Part shown: piece by piece, positions 1-8,603 of the stretch
Layout: each line of letters begins with the position of its first letter
How positions within the stretch are numbered: position 1 is the first letter of the stretch
NCBI GenBank assembly: GCA_024642605.1
Contig: JAHEAT010000003.1
Span: 1 to 41,611 of the forward strand
Direction of reading: 5' to 3'
Source: Microbacteriaceae bacterium
GTDB taxonomy: Bacteria > Actinomycetota > Actinomycetes > Actinomycetales > Microbacteriaceae
Length of the DNA: 41,611 nucleotides
Position numbers and translations under genes: made by a program
The notes under the pieces: generated by a model
The model's database searches: none
Seen by the model: only the letters and a program-made list of their open reading frames with translations
What the model was told of the DNA's origin: nothing

Positions 1-468
1 AGAGCTGCTCGTTTGGGCATTCCTCTGGCATTGGCAATCATCGGCGGCGACCCGGCCAGGTTTGCGCCGTTTGCGAAGCTCTATCGAGATTCTCTGGCAA
101 AACTGGGCAAAGCCCAACTTCCAGTGAGTATCCACAGCCCGGGATTTATTAGAGCCACCGATGAAGAGGCTATAGAGCTCGGCTGGCCCGCCTACCTGGG
201 TTCGTTTGGAAAAATTGGCCGTGAACGCGGTTGGTCGGAGCCGACTAAAGATCATTTTGTTAACGAAGTGCGCTACGGTTCTATGTATTTTGGCTCGCCA
301 CAAACGGTAGCCGACAAGATTGTGCACGCGATTACATCGGTAGGTGCAAACAGATTCGACCTAAAATACGACAACGGCCCGATGACGCACAAAATGCACC
401 TGCAAACCATCGACCTTTACGCAAACGAAGTTATTCCGCGAGTTCGACAGGCGCTAGAAAAGCTCTAA
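1..468 (+). CDS. LLM-class flavin-dependent oxidoreductase, C-terminal part (5' end outside window)
   Basis: The reading frame is open from base 1 to the TAA at 466-468, so the start lies upstream of the window. About 155 C-terminal residues are visible. The stretch with GGDPARFAPF near the beginning, then VSIHSPGFI, IGRERGW, YFGSPQTVADKI and RFDLKYDNG, matches the C-terminal half of bacterial luciferase-like monooxygenases (TIM-barrel, FMN or F420 dependent) of the 2I7G-type subfamily. The SPQTVADKI segment is the family's conserved late helix, and RFDLKY lies on the last strand of the barrel. The substrate cannot be deduced. The next gene starts 39 bases downstream on the same strand but belongs to a different process, so a shared operon is uncertain. 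Confidence 0.85.
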   Translation, partial: RAARLGIPLALAIIGGDPARFAPFAKLYRDSLAKLGKAQLPVSIHSPGFIRATDEEAIELGWPAYLGSFGKIGRERGWSEPTKDHFVNEVRYGSMYFGSPQTVADKIVHAITSVGANRFDLKYDNGPMTHKMHLQTIDLYANEVIPRVRQALEKL

Positions 469-507
469 CCGGAGTTTAGAATTACCAAAGAAGATGAAGG
501 GGAGTAA

Positions 508-1653
508 GTGTCTGATCTAGTTTCGCAACTCAAGAAGCGCGTCAAGGCCTCGCCCTTGGCCAAGTTCATTCCCACGGCCTCTACTTCCACCAAAAACCTC
601 TCTGATGTCTTCGTCGGGTTGGCCTCGATTCCTTCGCGCGAGCACTCGTTAGAGCAGGTTGTTGCCTCACTTTTGCCGCAGGTTGCGGGCATCGGTGTCT
701 ACCTAAATAACTGGGAGCACGTACCAGCGTTTCTCAAGAACCCGAAAATTCAGATCGCACGGTCGCAAGACCACGGCGATGTTCGAGACAACGGCAAGTT
801 CTTTTTTATCGACAAGACGAACGCAACCTTTTATGCAACCGTTGATGACGACATCGCTTACCCCAAAAACTACATTTCGACGCTGGTGGGTTATCAGCAG
901 ATGCTCGGTGGCACCTATGCGGTTGGTGTTCACGGCTCGATCTACCCGACCGTCATCAAAAAACTGCTTAGGCAGCGCTACCTCTGGCACTTCGCTTTTG
1001 AAGCGCCTGCGCTGTTGCCGGTAGACATGGTTGGCACGGGAACCCTTCTGTTTGAGCGCGCCTACTGGAATTTGAGTTACTCAGAAATCAAGACGCCAGG
1101 CATGGCCGATGTTTGGTTTGCAGTTGCCGCTAAAAAACGCAACTTTGGGCTTTGGGTGGTTCCTCGCGAGGCCGGCTGGATGAACACCATCGAACAAGAA
1201 GAGGCCGACACCAACCTTTTTAACGAGGGCCGACTTGATGACAGCGTGCAGGTGAAGGCGCTGGGGGAGGCCAAGATTGGTTCGACCAGACGCACCCTGC
1301 TAGAACAAATTGTTCGCGTGCCAAAACTCGGTTCGGCACTCTCGATTGAAGACGCCGATGCGCTCGCCATTGCCGCTAACAAGCTGGCAATTCCCGAGTT
1401 AGAAGAGGTTGAGTTTAGGCTCTACGACTTTGCGCTGGTAACCCACAAGCGTGAAGGCAACAAGAACATGGATGAACGGCTGGTCGAGTTGCTTGAACGT
1501 TACGTCGAGTTTTTGCTTCATCGAGCATCAGGCCGCATCTACGCGAATGACGTCGATTTTGAAAACGAGTACAAGACGTTGCTCAAAGAAATTGGCCTAG
1601 AGAACTTGCCTGTTTTCGCGTCACGCGACTGGAACTACCTAAAGATCTCGTAG
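508..1653 (+). CDS. glycosyltransferase (GT-A type), surface-polysaccharide cluster
   Basis: A 381-residue soluble protein. The GTG start at 508 is chosen because an AAGGGGAG Shine-Dalgarno sequence lies just upstream (497-504). Residues 33-200 resemble a GT-A nucleotide-sugar transferase fold: a VGLASIPSRE strand, then the VDDDIAYP segment at about 112-119, whose aspartates would bind the metal and nucleotide diphosphate, and later GMADVWFAV, which resembles the catalytic-base region of GT2 and related enzymes. The C-terminal 130 residues are helical and unrecognised. There is no signal peptide or membrane span, so it should act on the cytoplasmic face. The neighbours (sugar dehydrogenase, GT2, TagF-like, Stealth) imply a role in assembling a cell-surface glycopolymer. 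Donor and acceptor are unknown, and the exact family is less sure than the glycosyltransferase call. Confidence 0.7.
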   Translation: MSDLVSQLKKRVKASPLAKFIPTASTSTKNLSDVFVGLASIPSREHSLEQVVASLLPQVAGIGVYLNNWEHVPAFLKNPKIQIARSQDHGDVRDNGKFFFIDKTNATFYATVDDDIAYPKNYISTLVGYQQMLGGTYAVGVHGSIYPTVIKKLLRQRYLWHFAFEAPALLPVDMVGTGTLLFERAYWNLSYSEIKTPGMADVWFAVAAKKRNFGLWVVPREAGWMNTIEQEEADTNLFNEGRLDDSVQVKALGEAKIGSTRRTLLEQIVRVPKLGSALSIEDADALAIAANKLAIPELEEVEFRLYDFALVTHKREGNKNMDERLVELLERYVEFLLHRASGRIYANDVDFENEYKTLLKEIGLENLPVFASRDWNYLKIS

Positions 1654-1700
1654 CCGCTGCCTTGCGCGCAAAATCTGACTAAGTAAGTTCTAAAACCGCT

Positions 1701-2957
1701 TTAGAGTCGTTCGACGTTGGCGCCACTGAGAATGCCGCGGGTATCAAACACCGACTTGCTTCTCGAAACGATGTCTTCTAGATCGAATGCCTTATGCGCC
1801 TGCAACAAGACCACAACGTCGCTCTCTGCGATGGCTTCATTCAACTCTGGATGGCTGTTTATCACTTCGCCACCGATGCGAGCCGATTTGGCGTGAGGGT
1901 CGAAGAAAGTTGCTTGCACGCCCTCTTCAAGTAGAATCTCAAAAATCTCCAGGCTCGGCGACTCTCTGAGGTCGGCGATGTCTGGCTTGTAGGTCATGCC
2001 CAACAGCAAAACCTTAGAACCGTTTAAGGCTTTGCCATCGCGGTTCAAAATGGCCTGGATGCGCGACACAACGTAACGGGGCATGCCGTTGTTGATGTCC
2101 ATGGCTGTTTCGATGAAACGGAAGTCGGCGCCGAGTCGACGCTTAACTTCGAAGCTCAGGTAGGCAGGGTCTACTGGAATGCAGTGGCCGCCAACTCCTG
2201 GCCCTGGGTAGAACGCCTGAAAACCGTATGGCTTTGAAGATGCCGCCTTAACGACCTCCCAAACGTCGATGCCGAGGGAGTTGCAAAACATTGCCAACTC
2301 GTTGATGAGCGCGATGTTTACGTGGCGATAAGTGTTTTCTAGAAGCTTCGCGGTTTCGGCCTCTTTTGTTCCCTTGGTTTCGTGAATTTGCGAAACAAAA
2401 CGCGCGTAAAAAGCGGTTGCCAGCTTGCCCGAAACTTCAGACTCTCCACCCACAATCTTGGGGGTGTTTCGAATGTTGAACTTTTGGTTGCCCGGGTCGA
2501 TTCGCTCAGGTGAGAAGGCCAGGTGGAAGTCGCGATCGAGTTCACGACCACCCTCTTCGAGCATCGGGCGAAGAAGATTTGTGGTGGTACCAGGGTAGGT
2601 GGTTGATTCAAGAATTACGAGCGCGCCTGGCTTTAGGTTTGCGGCCACCATGGCAGAAGCCGATTCAACGTAGCTCATATCTGGGCCACCGACGTTGTTC
2701 AGCGGCGTTGGAACACAGATAACCACCGTGTCGGCCTGAGCGATGTCGGCCGGGTCACTGGTGGCCCGGTAACTACTTGCAATCATCTTCGCAACGCCAG
2801 CATCGCTGATGTCATCAACGTGCGACTTGCCAGCGTTGAGGCTGTCGACCAATCGCTGATTTACGTCGAAACCGAGAACTGTTTCACCTACCTCGGTTAG
2901 CGCCTCTGCGAGAGGTAGACCGACATAACCTTGCCCAAGAATGATTGTTGTGCCCAT
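1701..2957 (-). CDS. nucleotide-sugar 6-dehydrogenase (UDP-GlcNAc/ManNAc/Glc dehydrogenase family)
   Basis: A 418-residue enzyme of the UDP-glucose/UDP-N-acetylhexosamine dehydrogenase family, which oxidises C6 of a UDP-sugar to the uronic acid using two NAD+. The N-terminal Rossmann motif is ILGQGYVGLPLA (residues 6-17). CVPTPL lies at about 81-86, ESTTYPGTT follows, and the catalytic cysteine is in GPGVGGHCIPVDP (about 253-265). The C-terminal UDP-binding domain carries GMTYKPDIADLRESPS. VGGHCIPVDP together with RFIETAMDINNGMP is most like the WbpA/WecC branch that uses N-acetylated hexosamines, but the substrate is inferred. The gene is divergent from the GT2 gene at 3020 and convergent with the glycosyltransferase at 508-1653. 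It would supply an acidic sugar for the polymer made by this cluster. Confidence 0.9.
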   Translation of the reverse strand: MGTTIILGQGYVGLPLAEALTEVGETVLGFDVNQRLVDSLNAGKSHVDDISDAGVAKMIASSYRATSDPADIAQADTVVICVPTPLNNVGGPDMSYVESASAMVAANLKPGALVILESTTYPGTTTNLLRPMLEEGGRELDRDFHLAFSPERIDPGNQKFNIRNTPKIVGGESEVSGKLATAFYARFVSQIHETKGTKEAETAKLLENTYRHVNIALINELAMFCNSLGIDVWEVVKAASSKPYGFQAFYPGPGVGGHCIPVDPAYLSFEVKRRLGADFRFIETAMDINNGMPRYVVSRIQAILNRDGKALNGSKVLLLGMTYKPDIADLRESPSLEIFEILLEEGVQATFFDPHAKSARIGGEVINSHPELNEAIAESDVVVLLQAHKAFDLEDIVSRSKSVFDTRGILSGANVERL

Positions 2958-2983
2958 GGCTCAAGGGTAGCCCATTTTGGCAC

Positions 2984-3012
2984 CTTGGCGCTTGGGCAAT
3001 CTTGGTTAGGAT
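2984..3012 (+). promoter_or_regulatory. putative promoter of the GT2 gene, possibly giving a leaderless transcript
   Basis: TTGGCG (2985-2990) and TAGGAT (3007-3012) are separated by 16 bases in the 62-base gap between the divergent dehydrogenase and GT2 genes. A start about 7 bases after the -10 box would fall at or next to the A of the ATG at 3020. Leaderless mRNAs are common in actinobacteria. This is motif reading only. Confidence 0.35.
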
Positions 3013-3019
3013 TAAGCCA

Positions 3020-5269
3020 ATGGCTACTGAGAGTAAGTTGAAGGCCTCACTGGGGCGAACGGGCGAATCACTTGATCGCTTGCAGGCATCGCGCAAAAAA
3101 GTCGAGCGCCGTTTTAAAGGTCTAGAAAACCGCCTAATTGAAATCAGGGATGCCCTCAAAACCGGCCGCGGGCAGAAAATTCGCGGAGAGATTACTCGCG
3201 CTCTTCGAATTGCGCAGCAAATCGAGGATTCCCTAGAGCTCCTCACGGTACGTGCGCATCGCCTCGATTTCAAGGCGCGCAACCTTCAACTTGATGCCCA
3301 GCACTCTCTCGGGCCGGGCCACGCTCACGCCCACGAAGCATTGGTAAACCAAGCCGAAGAAATCAGAGCATCGGCTCAAGACTTTATTAAGACTTACTCG
3401 CAGTGGCAAAAAACCACCAGTGAGTACGGGGCCGAACTCAAGAAATACAGCATCAATGCCGAGTGGCACTACAAAATCGACCTTTGCATCGACGCTTTTC
3501 GTGCCGGTTACGACGAACTTGGCCTAACTAACTTGCTGTTTCTCGTTTACGGACCGAACACCCCCGGCGACCACCGCCGCCGCGCGTTAGGCGAACTTCT
3601 TTCGTGGGGTCACACCGTGCAAGATCAAGGCCTCATCGAACTGGCTACCTCGCATTTGCACGCCTATAAGATTTCACTCGACCGATACTCCCCGAGCGAT
3701 CGCGAACTTTTGCTGCGCATCGAAGGTCACCGTCAGCTGCACGACTTCGGCCATCAGGATGGCCTTTTACTTCTGCTCGAAGCCATTAAACGAGGAACCG
3801 AAGATTCCTTCTTGGCGGCAGCCAACTGGGCCGCGGGCGCCAAGATCGAGCAGATTCCAGACTTCGGCAGAAAGCTTCAGATCGAGTGGATTAACCGTGC
3901 TCTCGCTGTTCGAAAGCTTGAACCCATCTTTCTCAACCCAGATCTTTCAGAAACCCCATTCGATCAGGTTGACTGCGACATTGCGCCGGGCACCGAAGTT
4001 GCTGGCGGGGCACTTGTAACCGTGATTATCCCTGCATGGAACAGTGCAAAGTGGTTGCCCACCACCATTCGTGGATTGCAAAAGCAGTCTTGGCGAAACC
4101 TAGAAATAATCGTGGTCGACGACTGCAGCAGCGACGACACCCTGCGGGTGGCCAGAGCACTTGCCCAAGAAGACCCGCGCATTCAGGTGTTGGCTAACCA
4201 CACCAATCGAGGCGCATACGCATCACGCAATTTTGCTCTCGAGATTTCTTCGGGTGCGTACATCACAGTTCACGATGCCGACGACTGGTCGCATCCGAGA
4301 AAAATCGAACGTCAAGTAAACCACTTGGTTCAAAACCCCGACATCGTGGCCAACCTTAGCCAATCGGTTCGTATTGAACCCGATAACCTCATGTTTTTTG
4401 CGCAGTACGGCCGCGAAATCATGCGCCAAAATTCGAGCTCGGTGATGTTCACCCGCAACACGGTGTTTAAAGAACTCGGATACTGGGACGAAGTAAAGTT
4501 CGGCGCTGACACCGAGTTCCACCACAGAATTCGCTCTGCTTTTGGGCCAGACTCTGCTCCGGTAGCCAAGATCGGCATGCTCAGTTTGACTCGCTACCAC
4601 TCAGAATCTCTCACCGGTGGCGGCAAGCACTCTACTCAGCGCGGCATTGTTGGAGCACGCCGAGACTACTTGCGCAAGTTTGACGACTGGCACACCAAGG
4701 GCAAATTCGAGGAAACTAGCCTCTACCTAGAGCGCTCAGTAGTTGATCGGCCGTTTCCGATTCCGGTGTCTTCGGCGGTAGATGAGAACAATCAAGCGCA
4801 TTTCGACGTTTTAGTGCTGGCTAACCTAGCAATTGATACCGATTGGTTGCTCACGGTTTACAAAACCACAAAGAATCTCTCAGCGGCGGGCAAAAAAGTG
4901 GCTTTTCTGCATCTGCCAGGTCTCCAGCGCCCAACTCAGCAACCGAGCGAAACCTTTGAACAGCTGCTTGTTGAATGCAGTGCCATTCGCCTTTATACCG
5001 AGAACGACTGCAATGCCGATCAGGTTTGGGTGCAGGCGTCATCGGTGAAGGCTCGAAACATTTTGCTACCCGAGATTCGTGCCATCGAGACGGTTTCAGT
5101 GATTGTTGACGATGCAACGCTTGAGGTTGATTTTGATCAGGCGTTAGCTTTGGCAGCTGAATACTCGGGGCTCCAGCCTTCGCTTCACGTGGCTGATCGA
5201 GAATGCAAGCTGGCTGTAGAAACCTGGAAGGGAAAGGCGAGACCCGCAGCTAAGTTGTGGAAACCCTAA
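3020..5269 (+). CDS. large glycosyltransferase: N-terminal coiled-coil region, GT2 domain, unassigned C-terminal domain
   Basis: A 749-residue protein starting at ATG 3020. An in-frame codon at 2945 would overlap the divergent gene and is rejected. Residues about 5-150 are charged and heptad-like, suggesting coiled coil. Residues about 150-320 are helical and unassigned. A canonical GT2 domain begins near 330 with VTVIIPAWNSAKWL, continues with EIIVVDDCSSDDT, and has HDADDW near 417-422 as the metal/nucleotide site. An acceptor-side DTEFHHR motif lies near 499-505. A final domain of about 150 residues (600-749) is unrecognised. There is no signal peptide or obvious membrane span, so it is likely a cytoplasmic-face transferase that extends a surface polymer, with the coiled coil possibly serving for oligomerisation. 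The TagF-like gene begins 53 bases downstream on the same strand, so co-transcription is likely. Confidence 0.85.
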   Translation: MATESKLKASLGRTGESLDRLQASRKKVERRFKGLENRLIEIRDALKTGRGQKIRGEITRALRIAQQIEDSLELLTVRAHRLDFKARNLQLDAQHSLGPGHAHAHEALVNQAEEIRASAQDFIKTYSQWQKTTSEYGAELKKYSINAEWHYKIDLCIDAFRAGYDELGLTNLLFLVYGPNTPGDHRRRALGELLSWGHTVQDQGLIELATSHLHAYKISLDRYSPSDRELLLRIEGHRQLHDFGHQDGLLLLLEAIKRGTEDSFLAAANWAAGAKIEQIPDFGRKLQIEWINRALAVRKLEPIFLNPDLSETPFDQVDCDIAPGTEVAGGALVTVIIPAWNSAKWLPTTIRGLQKQSWRNLEIIVVDDCSSDDTLRVARALAQEDPRIQVLANHTNRGAYASRNFALEISSGAYITVHDADDWSHPRKIERQVNHLVQNPDIVANLSQSVRIEPDNLMFFAQYGREIMRQNSSSVMFTRNTVFKELGYWDEVKFGADTEFHHRIRSAFGPDSAPVAKIGMLSLTRYHSESLTGGGKHSTQRGIVGARRDYLRKFDDWHTKGKFEETSLYLERSVVDRPFPIPVSSAVDENNQAHFDVLVLANLAIDTDWLLTVYKTTKNLSAAGKKVAFLHLPGLQRPTQQPSETFEQLLVECSAIRLYTENDCNADQVWVQASSVKARNILLPEIRAIETVSVIVDDATLEVDFDQALALAAEYSGLQPSLHVADRECKLAVETWKGKARPAAKLWKP

Positions 5270-5322
5270 CCGCTACACCGTTTCGAACTCCCCCTTCAAA
5301 CCGCAGTAATCAGGAGATAAAC

Positions 5323-7050
5323 ATGCAGGTCTTGTTTGTTTTTCTCGATAACGACCCACGAAATCTTTACCAACTTCGCCAGTGGATTCAACCGCTTACG
5401 CGGCTGAGTAAGTCTCACGACGTTTCGGTGGTCTATGCCAGCGATATCGCTGCGGCCGACATAGAAGTTTCGGGGCTGCCAACCTATCGAGTTGATCTTG
5501 GCCAGGGTCTACTGAATTTCTTAGCCGAGCACGAGCCGCAGGTTTTGCTCTACCCAAACCAGAACACGCTCAACTTCTATGCAAATCGATATTCGCGAGG
5601 CATCCACGTTTGGGTTTCGCACGGGGAGTCTGACAAGGCTTACATGTCGCAAAACACCCTCAAGCGTTACGACCTGTATTTTGCAGCCGGTGAGGTTGCG
5701 CGGCAACGAGTGCTGCAGCGAGTCGAAGGATATTCGCCGGAGCGCATTAAGTTGATTGGCCGCCCTCAGTTGGCAGATGAGCACCAAGCACCCGCCGAGT
5801 TTTCGGCTGAGGCATCGCAGGGTTTGCAGGTGCTCTACGCGCCAACCTGGGAGGGCGCCACCTCGGCAACGCAGTATGGCTCGATCGCCACCCACGGCGA
5901 AGCCATCGTTCGTAAGTTGATTGAACTGGGTCACCGAGTTATTTATCGCCCCCACCCACTTTCGGGGTCGCGAGTCGAAGCGGTTGCCACCGCCGACGCC
6001 AAGATTCGCTCGCACATCGAGTGGGCCAATAGTCGTGGCGGGCAGCATTTTGTAGACAAGAGTGAGTTTGGCTGGCAACTGAAGGCCCTCGATTTTATGA
6101 TCACGGATGTTTCGGCGGTCGCCTACGACTGGCTCGCTACCGACAAGCCGATGCTAATCACCATGCCTCAGCATCCAGATGCGGTGCTGCCCGAAGCGCC
6201 GCTGTTTGAAGCGCTAAAACTGATTGAACCGGCCGAGGTCGATGATTTAGGCGGCGCCATCGATGCCGCAACCGGCAGCGAATCGCAGAGGGCAACCATG
6301 GCCCGTTTGCGCACCGAGTATTTTGCCCAAGGTGACGCCGATCAACTGTTTAGAGCGGCAATCGAACAAGCGCTGGCCTTGCGCAAAACACTTTCACTCA
6401 ACCGAGGTGCAGCTGCCAAAACGTTGAAGGTTTTCGCTCGACGAGCTGCATGGCTAAGGGAGTTGCTGCGGTATCCGAGTTATGCTTTACGGATTGCGCT
6501 CAAGGCAGTAGGTGTTTGGGTGCCGGTGAGTCAAACACCGCCAGCCGCACCTAAGCAACCACTGCGCAACCTTTATGTGCACTTTTCTGATGCGTTCGAG
6601 GTGCGCTCACTGGTAGGTGTAGCAAATGAACTCTTTGAGATTGCCAAGGCCGATGGCGAGGTTTATCTCGCCACCAACCAAGTAACAACCTTGGCAGCCC
6701 TCAAAGCTCACTTTTGGTGGCATGGCCGAAACGTAGGCGCCGCTAGCAAACCAAAGATTCACCTGTTTGCAAGCACGTCTTCGCCCGAAGCAGAAATTCT
6801 GCTCAAGCAGCTAGCGCCAGAGCGTGCGCTGTATCTTAAAGACCACCCAAACAACCTAATGCTGTTGCGCCTCAACGGGGTTAAACACTTGCTATACCGC
6901 CCCGAAAGCGATCGAGGTTTCGAGCCCACGCACTCGCTCACCATGTATGACGTGGTGGTAACCAATGCAACTGAAGCACAAGATGCCATCAAGCAGATGC
7001 TGCCAATCTCACGCCCCGAACTGCAAAAGTTCGCTGCCGCCAAGGGTTAG
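5323..7050 (+). CDS. CDP-glycerol glycerophosphotransferase family protein (TagF-like) with C-terminal extension
   Basis: A 575-residue protein. ATG 5323 is chosen because CAGGAG (5311-5316) lies seven bases upstream, while an earlier in-frame ATG at 5257 overlaps the previous gene and lacks a site. Residues about 1-365 fit the teichoic-acid polymerase/primase family: VWVSHGESDKAYMSQ (about 95-109), YAPTWEGA (172-179), RPHPLSGS (209-216) and DVSAVAYDWLATDKP (about 262-276). The RPHP and D(V/I)SAxxxDWL motifs are those that bind CDP-glycerol or a related CDP-alditol. Known members transfer glycerol-phosphate or ribitol-phosphate units to wall teichoic acid on the cytoplasmic membrane. The last 150 residues (about 425-575) form a separate domain, beginning LYVHFSDAFEV, that I cannot assign. 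It is flanked by a GT2 gene and a Stealth gene, all on the same strand. Confidence 0.85.
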   Translation: MQVLFVFLDNDPRNLYQLRQWIQPLTRLSKSHDVSVVYASDIAAADIEVSGLPTYRVDLGQGLLNFLAEHEPQVLLYPNQNTLNFYANRYSRGIHVWVSHGESDKAYMSQNTLKRYDLYFAAGEVARQRVLQRVEGYSPERIKLIGRPQLADEHQAPAEFSAEASQGLQVLYAPTWEGATSATQYGSIATHGEAIVRKLIELGHRVIYRPHPLSGSRVEAVATADAKIRSHIEWANSRGGQHFVDKSEFGWQLKALDFMITDVSAVAYDWLATDKPMLITMPQHPDAVLPEAPLFEALKLIEPAEVDDLGGAIDAATGSESQRATMARLRTEYFAQGDADQLFRAAIEQALALRKTLSLNRGAAAKTLKVFARRAAWLRELLRYPSYALRIALKAVGVWVPVSQTPPAAPKQPLRNLYVHFSDAFEVRSLVGVANELFEIAKADGEVYLATNQVTTLAALKAHFWWHGRNVGAASKPKIHLFASTSSPEAEILLKQLAPERALYLKDHPNNLMLLRLNGVKHLLYRPESDRGFEPTHSLTMYDVVVTNATEAQDAIKQMLPISRPELQKFAAAKG

Positions 7051-7077
7051 TTAGACTTAACTCGACGGGAGGTGGAC

Positions 7078-8592
7078 GTGAAGAATCAACTTGCCAAACT
7101 CGGCGGAACCGCACTCGAAGGCCCTCTGCTTAAGATTGCTTCAGCCATCAGCCCGTTACTCAAGCACTCACCGGCTGAAGACCGTCAGTTTTGGCTGCGC
7201 GAAGGCCTCTCGGCACCGATGCAGCAGAGACTCGAGCCGCTTCGCGCCAGCATCCTTGAAATTTCAGGTTACTTTTCGGTGCCCACAAACAACTGGCTGG
7301 TAAGCCCAATCGGAGTGGCGGCAAATGACCTAAACGCGGTGCTCGCTCGCTCACTGGGTAATGCAAATTTCGACCTAATTTCAGCGGTGGCTCGCCGGGA
7401 GCTCTCTTTCGAAAGCGACTGGACTCTTTTAACTGAGTTGCCTGCTGCAACTGTGGCAAAAATTGCTGATCGCCAACTTCAAGTGGCTTTCGCACCCAAG
7501 GGCACACTAGGAACCGACCGGCGCATGATTCCTCTCGAAGTTTGGAGCAACACCTCAAAGGGAAACATTGCTTCGCCGGCTTGGAACAACGTTTTTTCGG
7601 AGCTAGCGCCAGGCGTTGAACTGGGTAAAGACCTCGACCGCGCATCCTCGTTCGACAACGTCTTTGACATCGATTTCGCCGTGGATGCGGTTTATTTGTG
7701 GGTTGACGGCAGTGATCCAGCGTGGCTAGCCAAGAAGCAGCAACACGATGGTTCTGAAAGTTCAAGCCACGGTTCGGCCGCCAGCAGGTTTATCAGCCGC
7801 AACGAGCTCTACTTCTCTATTCGCAGCCTGCTCGATCATGCCCGCTGGGTGAATAAAATCTGGGTAGTCACCGACGGCCAAACCCCCGAACTCGGAGAGT
7901 TTGCCGACAAAGTTACGATTATCGACCATAAAGTTTTCATTCCAGCTGAGTACTTGCCCACATTTAACTCTCACGCAATCACAGCCAACCTTCATCGAAT
8001 TCCGGGCTTGAGCGAGCACTTTCTTTACCTCAACGACGACATCTTCTTTGGTCGCAACCTGCACCCCGGCATTTGGTTCGACACTCTCGGGCGGTCGGTT
8101 ATTCGTTACACAAAAACGCTGATTCCAGGTTACGAAACCAAGAAACTTGCCACCATTCACCGCATTCGCCAAAACACTGTGGCGCTTGGCCAAGCCTCGG
8201 GCTACAAAACCACTACGCGCAGCATTCAGCACGGTCCGCATCCACTTCAAAAGAGTGTGATGGCTGAGCTTTGGCAAAGGCACCCCGATGAGCTGGTACG
8301 CACTTGTGAGAGCAAGTTCCGTTCGGAGACCGACGTGGTGCCGGAGTGGTTGCACAATTTTTTCGCGATTACTAGCGCTCGCGGCTTCATTGGTGGAAAA
8401 TTGACTTATCGCTACGTAGTGCTCAATGCGAAGGCATCGCTGCCTAAAATTCTGGGGCTGTTTATTCGGCGCCTACCTTCGGTGCTGTGTTTAAATGACG
8501 TGTCGGAGTTGAGCGATAAAGAGCGCGCCAACGAGCAGGTTGTTGAGAGACGACTTCATGCCCTAGCCAAACTTTTAGAAACAAAAAAATAG
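7078..8592 (+). CDS. Stealth-family sugar-phosphate transferase
   Basis: About 504 residues. GTG 7078 is chosen over GTG 7072 because GGGAGG (7067-7072) would overlap the earlier start but sits five bases before the later one. The Stealth regions are clear. CR1 is DAVYLWVDGSDPAW near 205-218. CR2 runs from about 237 to 330 and includes SRNELYFSIRSLLDHARWV, VTDGQTP, PTFNSHAI and LHRIPGLSEHFLYLNDD. CR3 surrounds QHGPHPLQKSVM. CR4 covers FRSETDVVPEWLHNFF. This family includes bacterial capsule polymerases (SacB, XcbA, CpsY) and the eukaryotic GlcNAc-1-phosphotransferase, and it makes sugar-phosphodiester links from nucleotide sugars. The N-terminal 200 residues are unassigned. Its place after the TagF-like gene, 27 bases downstream, supports a phosphodiester-linked surface polymer. 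Confidence 0.92.
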   Translation: MKNQLAKLGGTALEGPLLKIASAISPLLKHSPAEDRQFWLREGLSAPMQQRLEPLRASILEISGYFSVPTNNWLVSPIGVAANDLNAVLARSLGNANFDLISAVARRELSFESDWTLLTELPAATVAKIADRQLQVAFAPKGTLGTDRRMIPLEVWSNTSKGNIASPAWNNVFSELAPGVELGKDLDRASSFDNVFDIDFAVDAVYLWVDGSDPAWLAKKQQHDGSESSSHGSAASRFISRNELYFSIRSLLDHARWVNKIWVVTDGQTPELGEFADKVTIIDHKVFIPAEYLPTFNSHAITANLHRIPGLSEHFLYLNDDIFFGRNLHPGIWFDTLGRSVIRYTKTLIPGYETKKLATIHRIRQNTVALGQASGYKTTTRSIQHGPHPLQKSVMAELWQRHPDELVRTCESKFRSETDVVPEWLHNFFAITSARGFIGGKLTYRYVVLNAKASLPKILGLFIRRLPSVLCLNDVSELSDKERANEQVVERRLHALAKLLETKK

Positions 8593-8603
8593 ACAAGGCC
8601 ATA

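Noticed and set aside
7762..8355. Minus-strand frame of 197 codons inside the Stealth gene
   Set aside because: It is antisense to conserved Stealth regions CR2-CR4 and shows no motif of its own.
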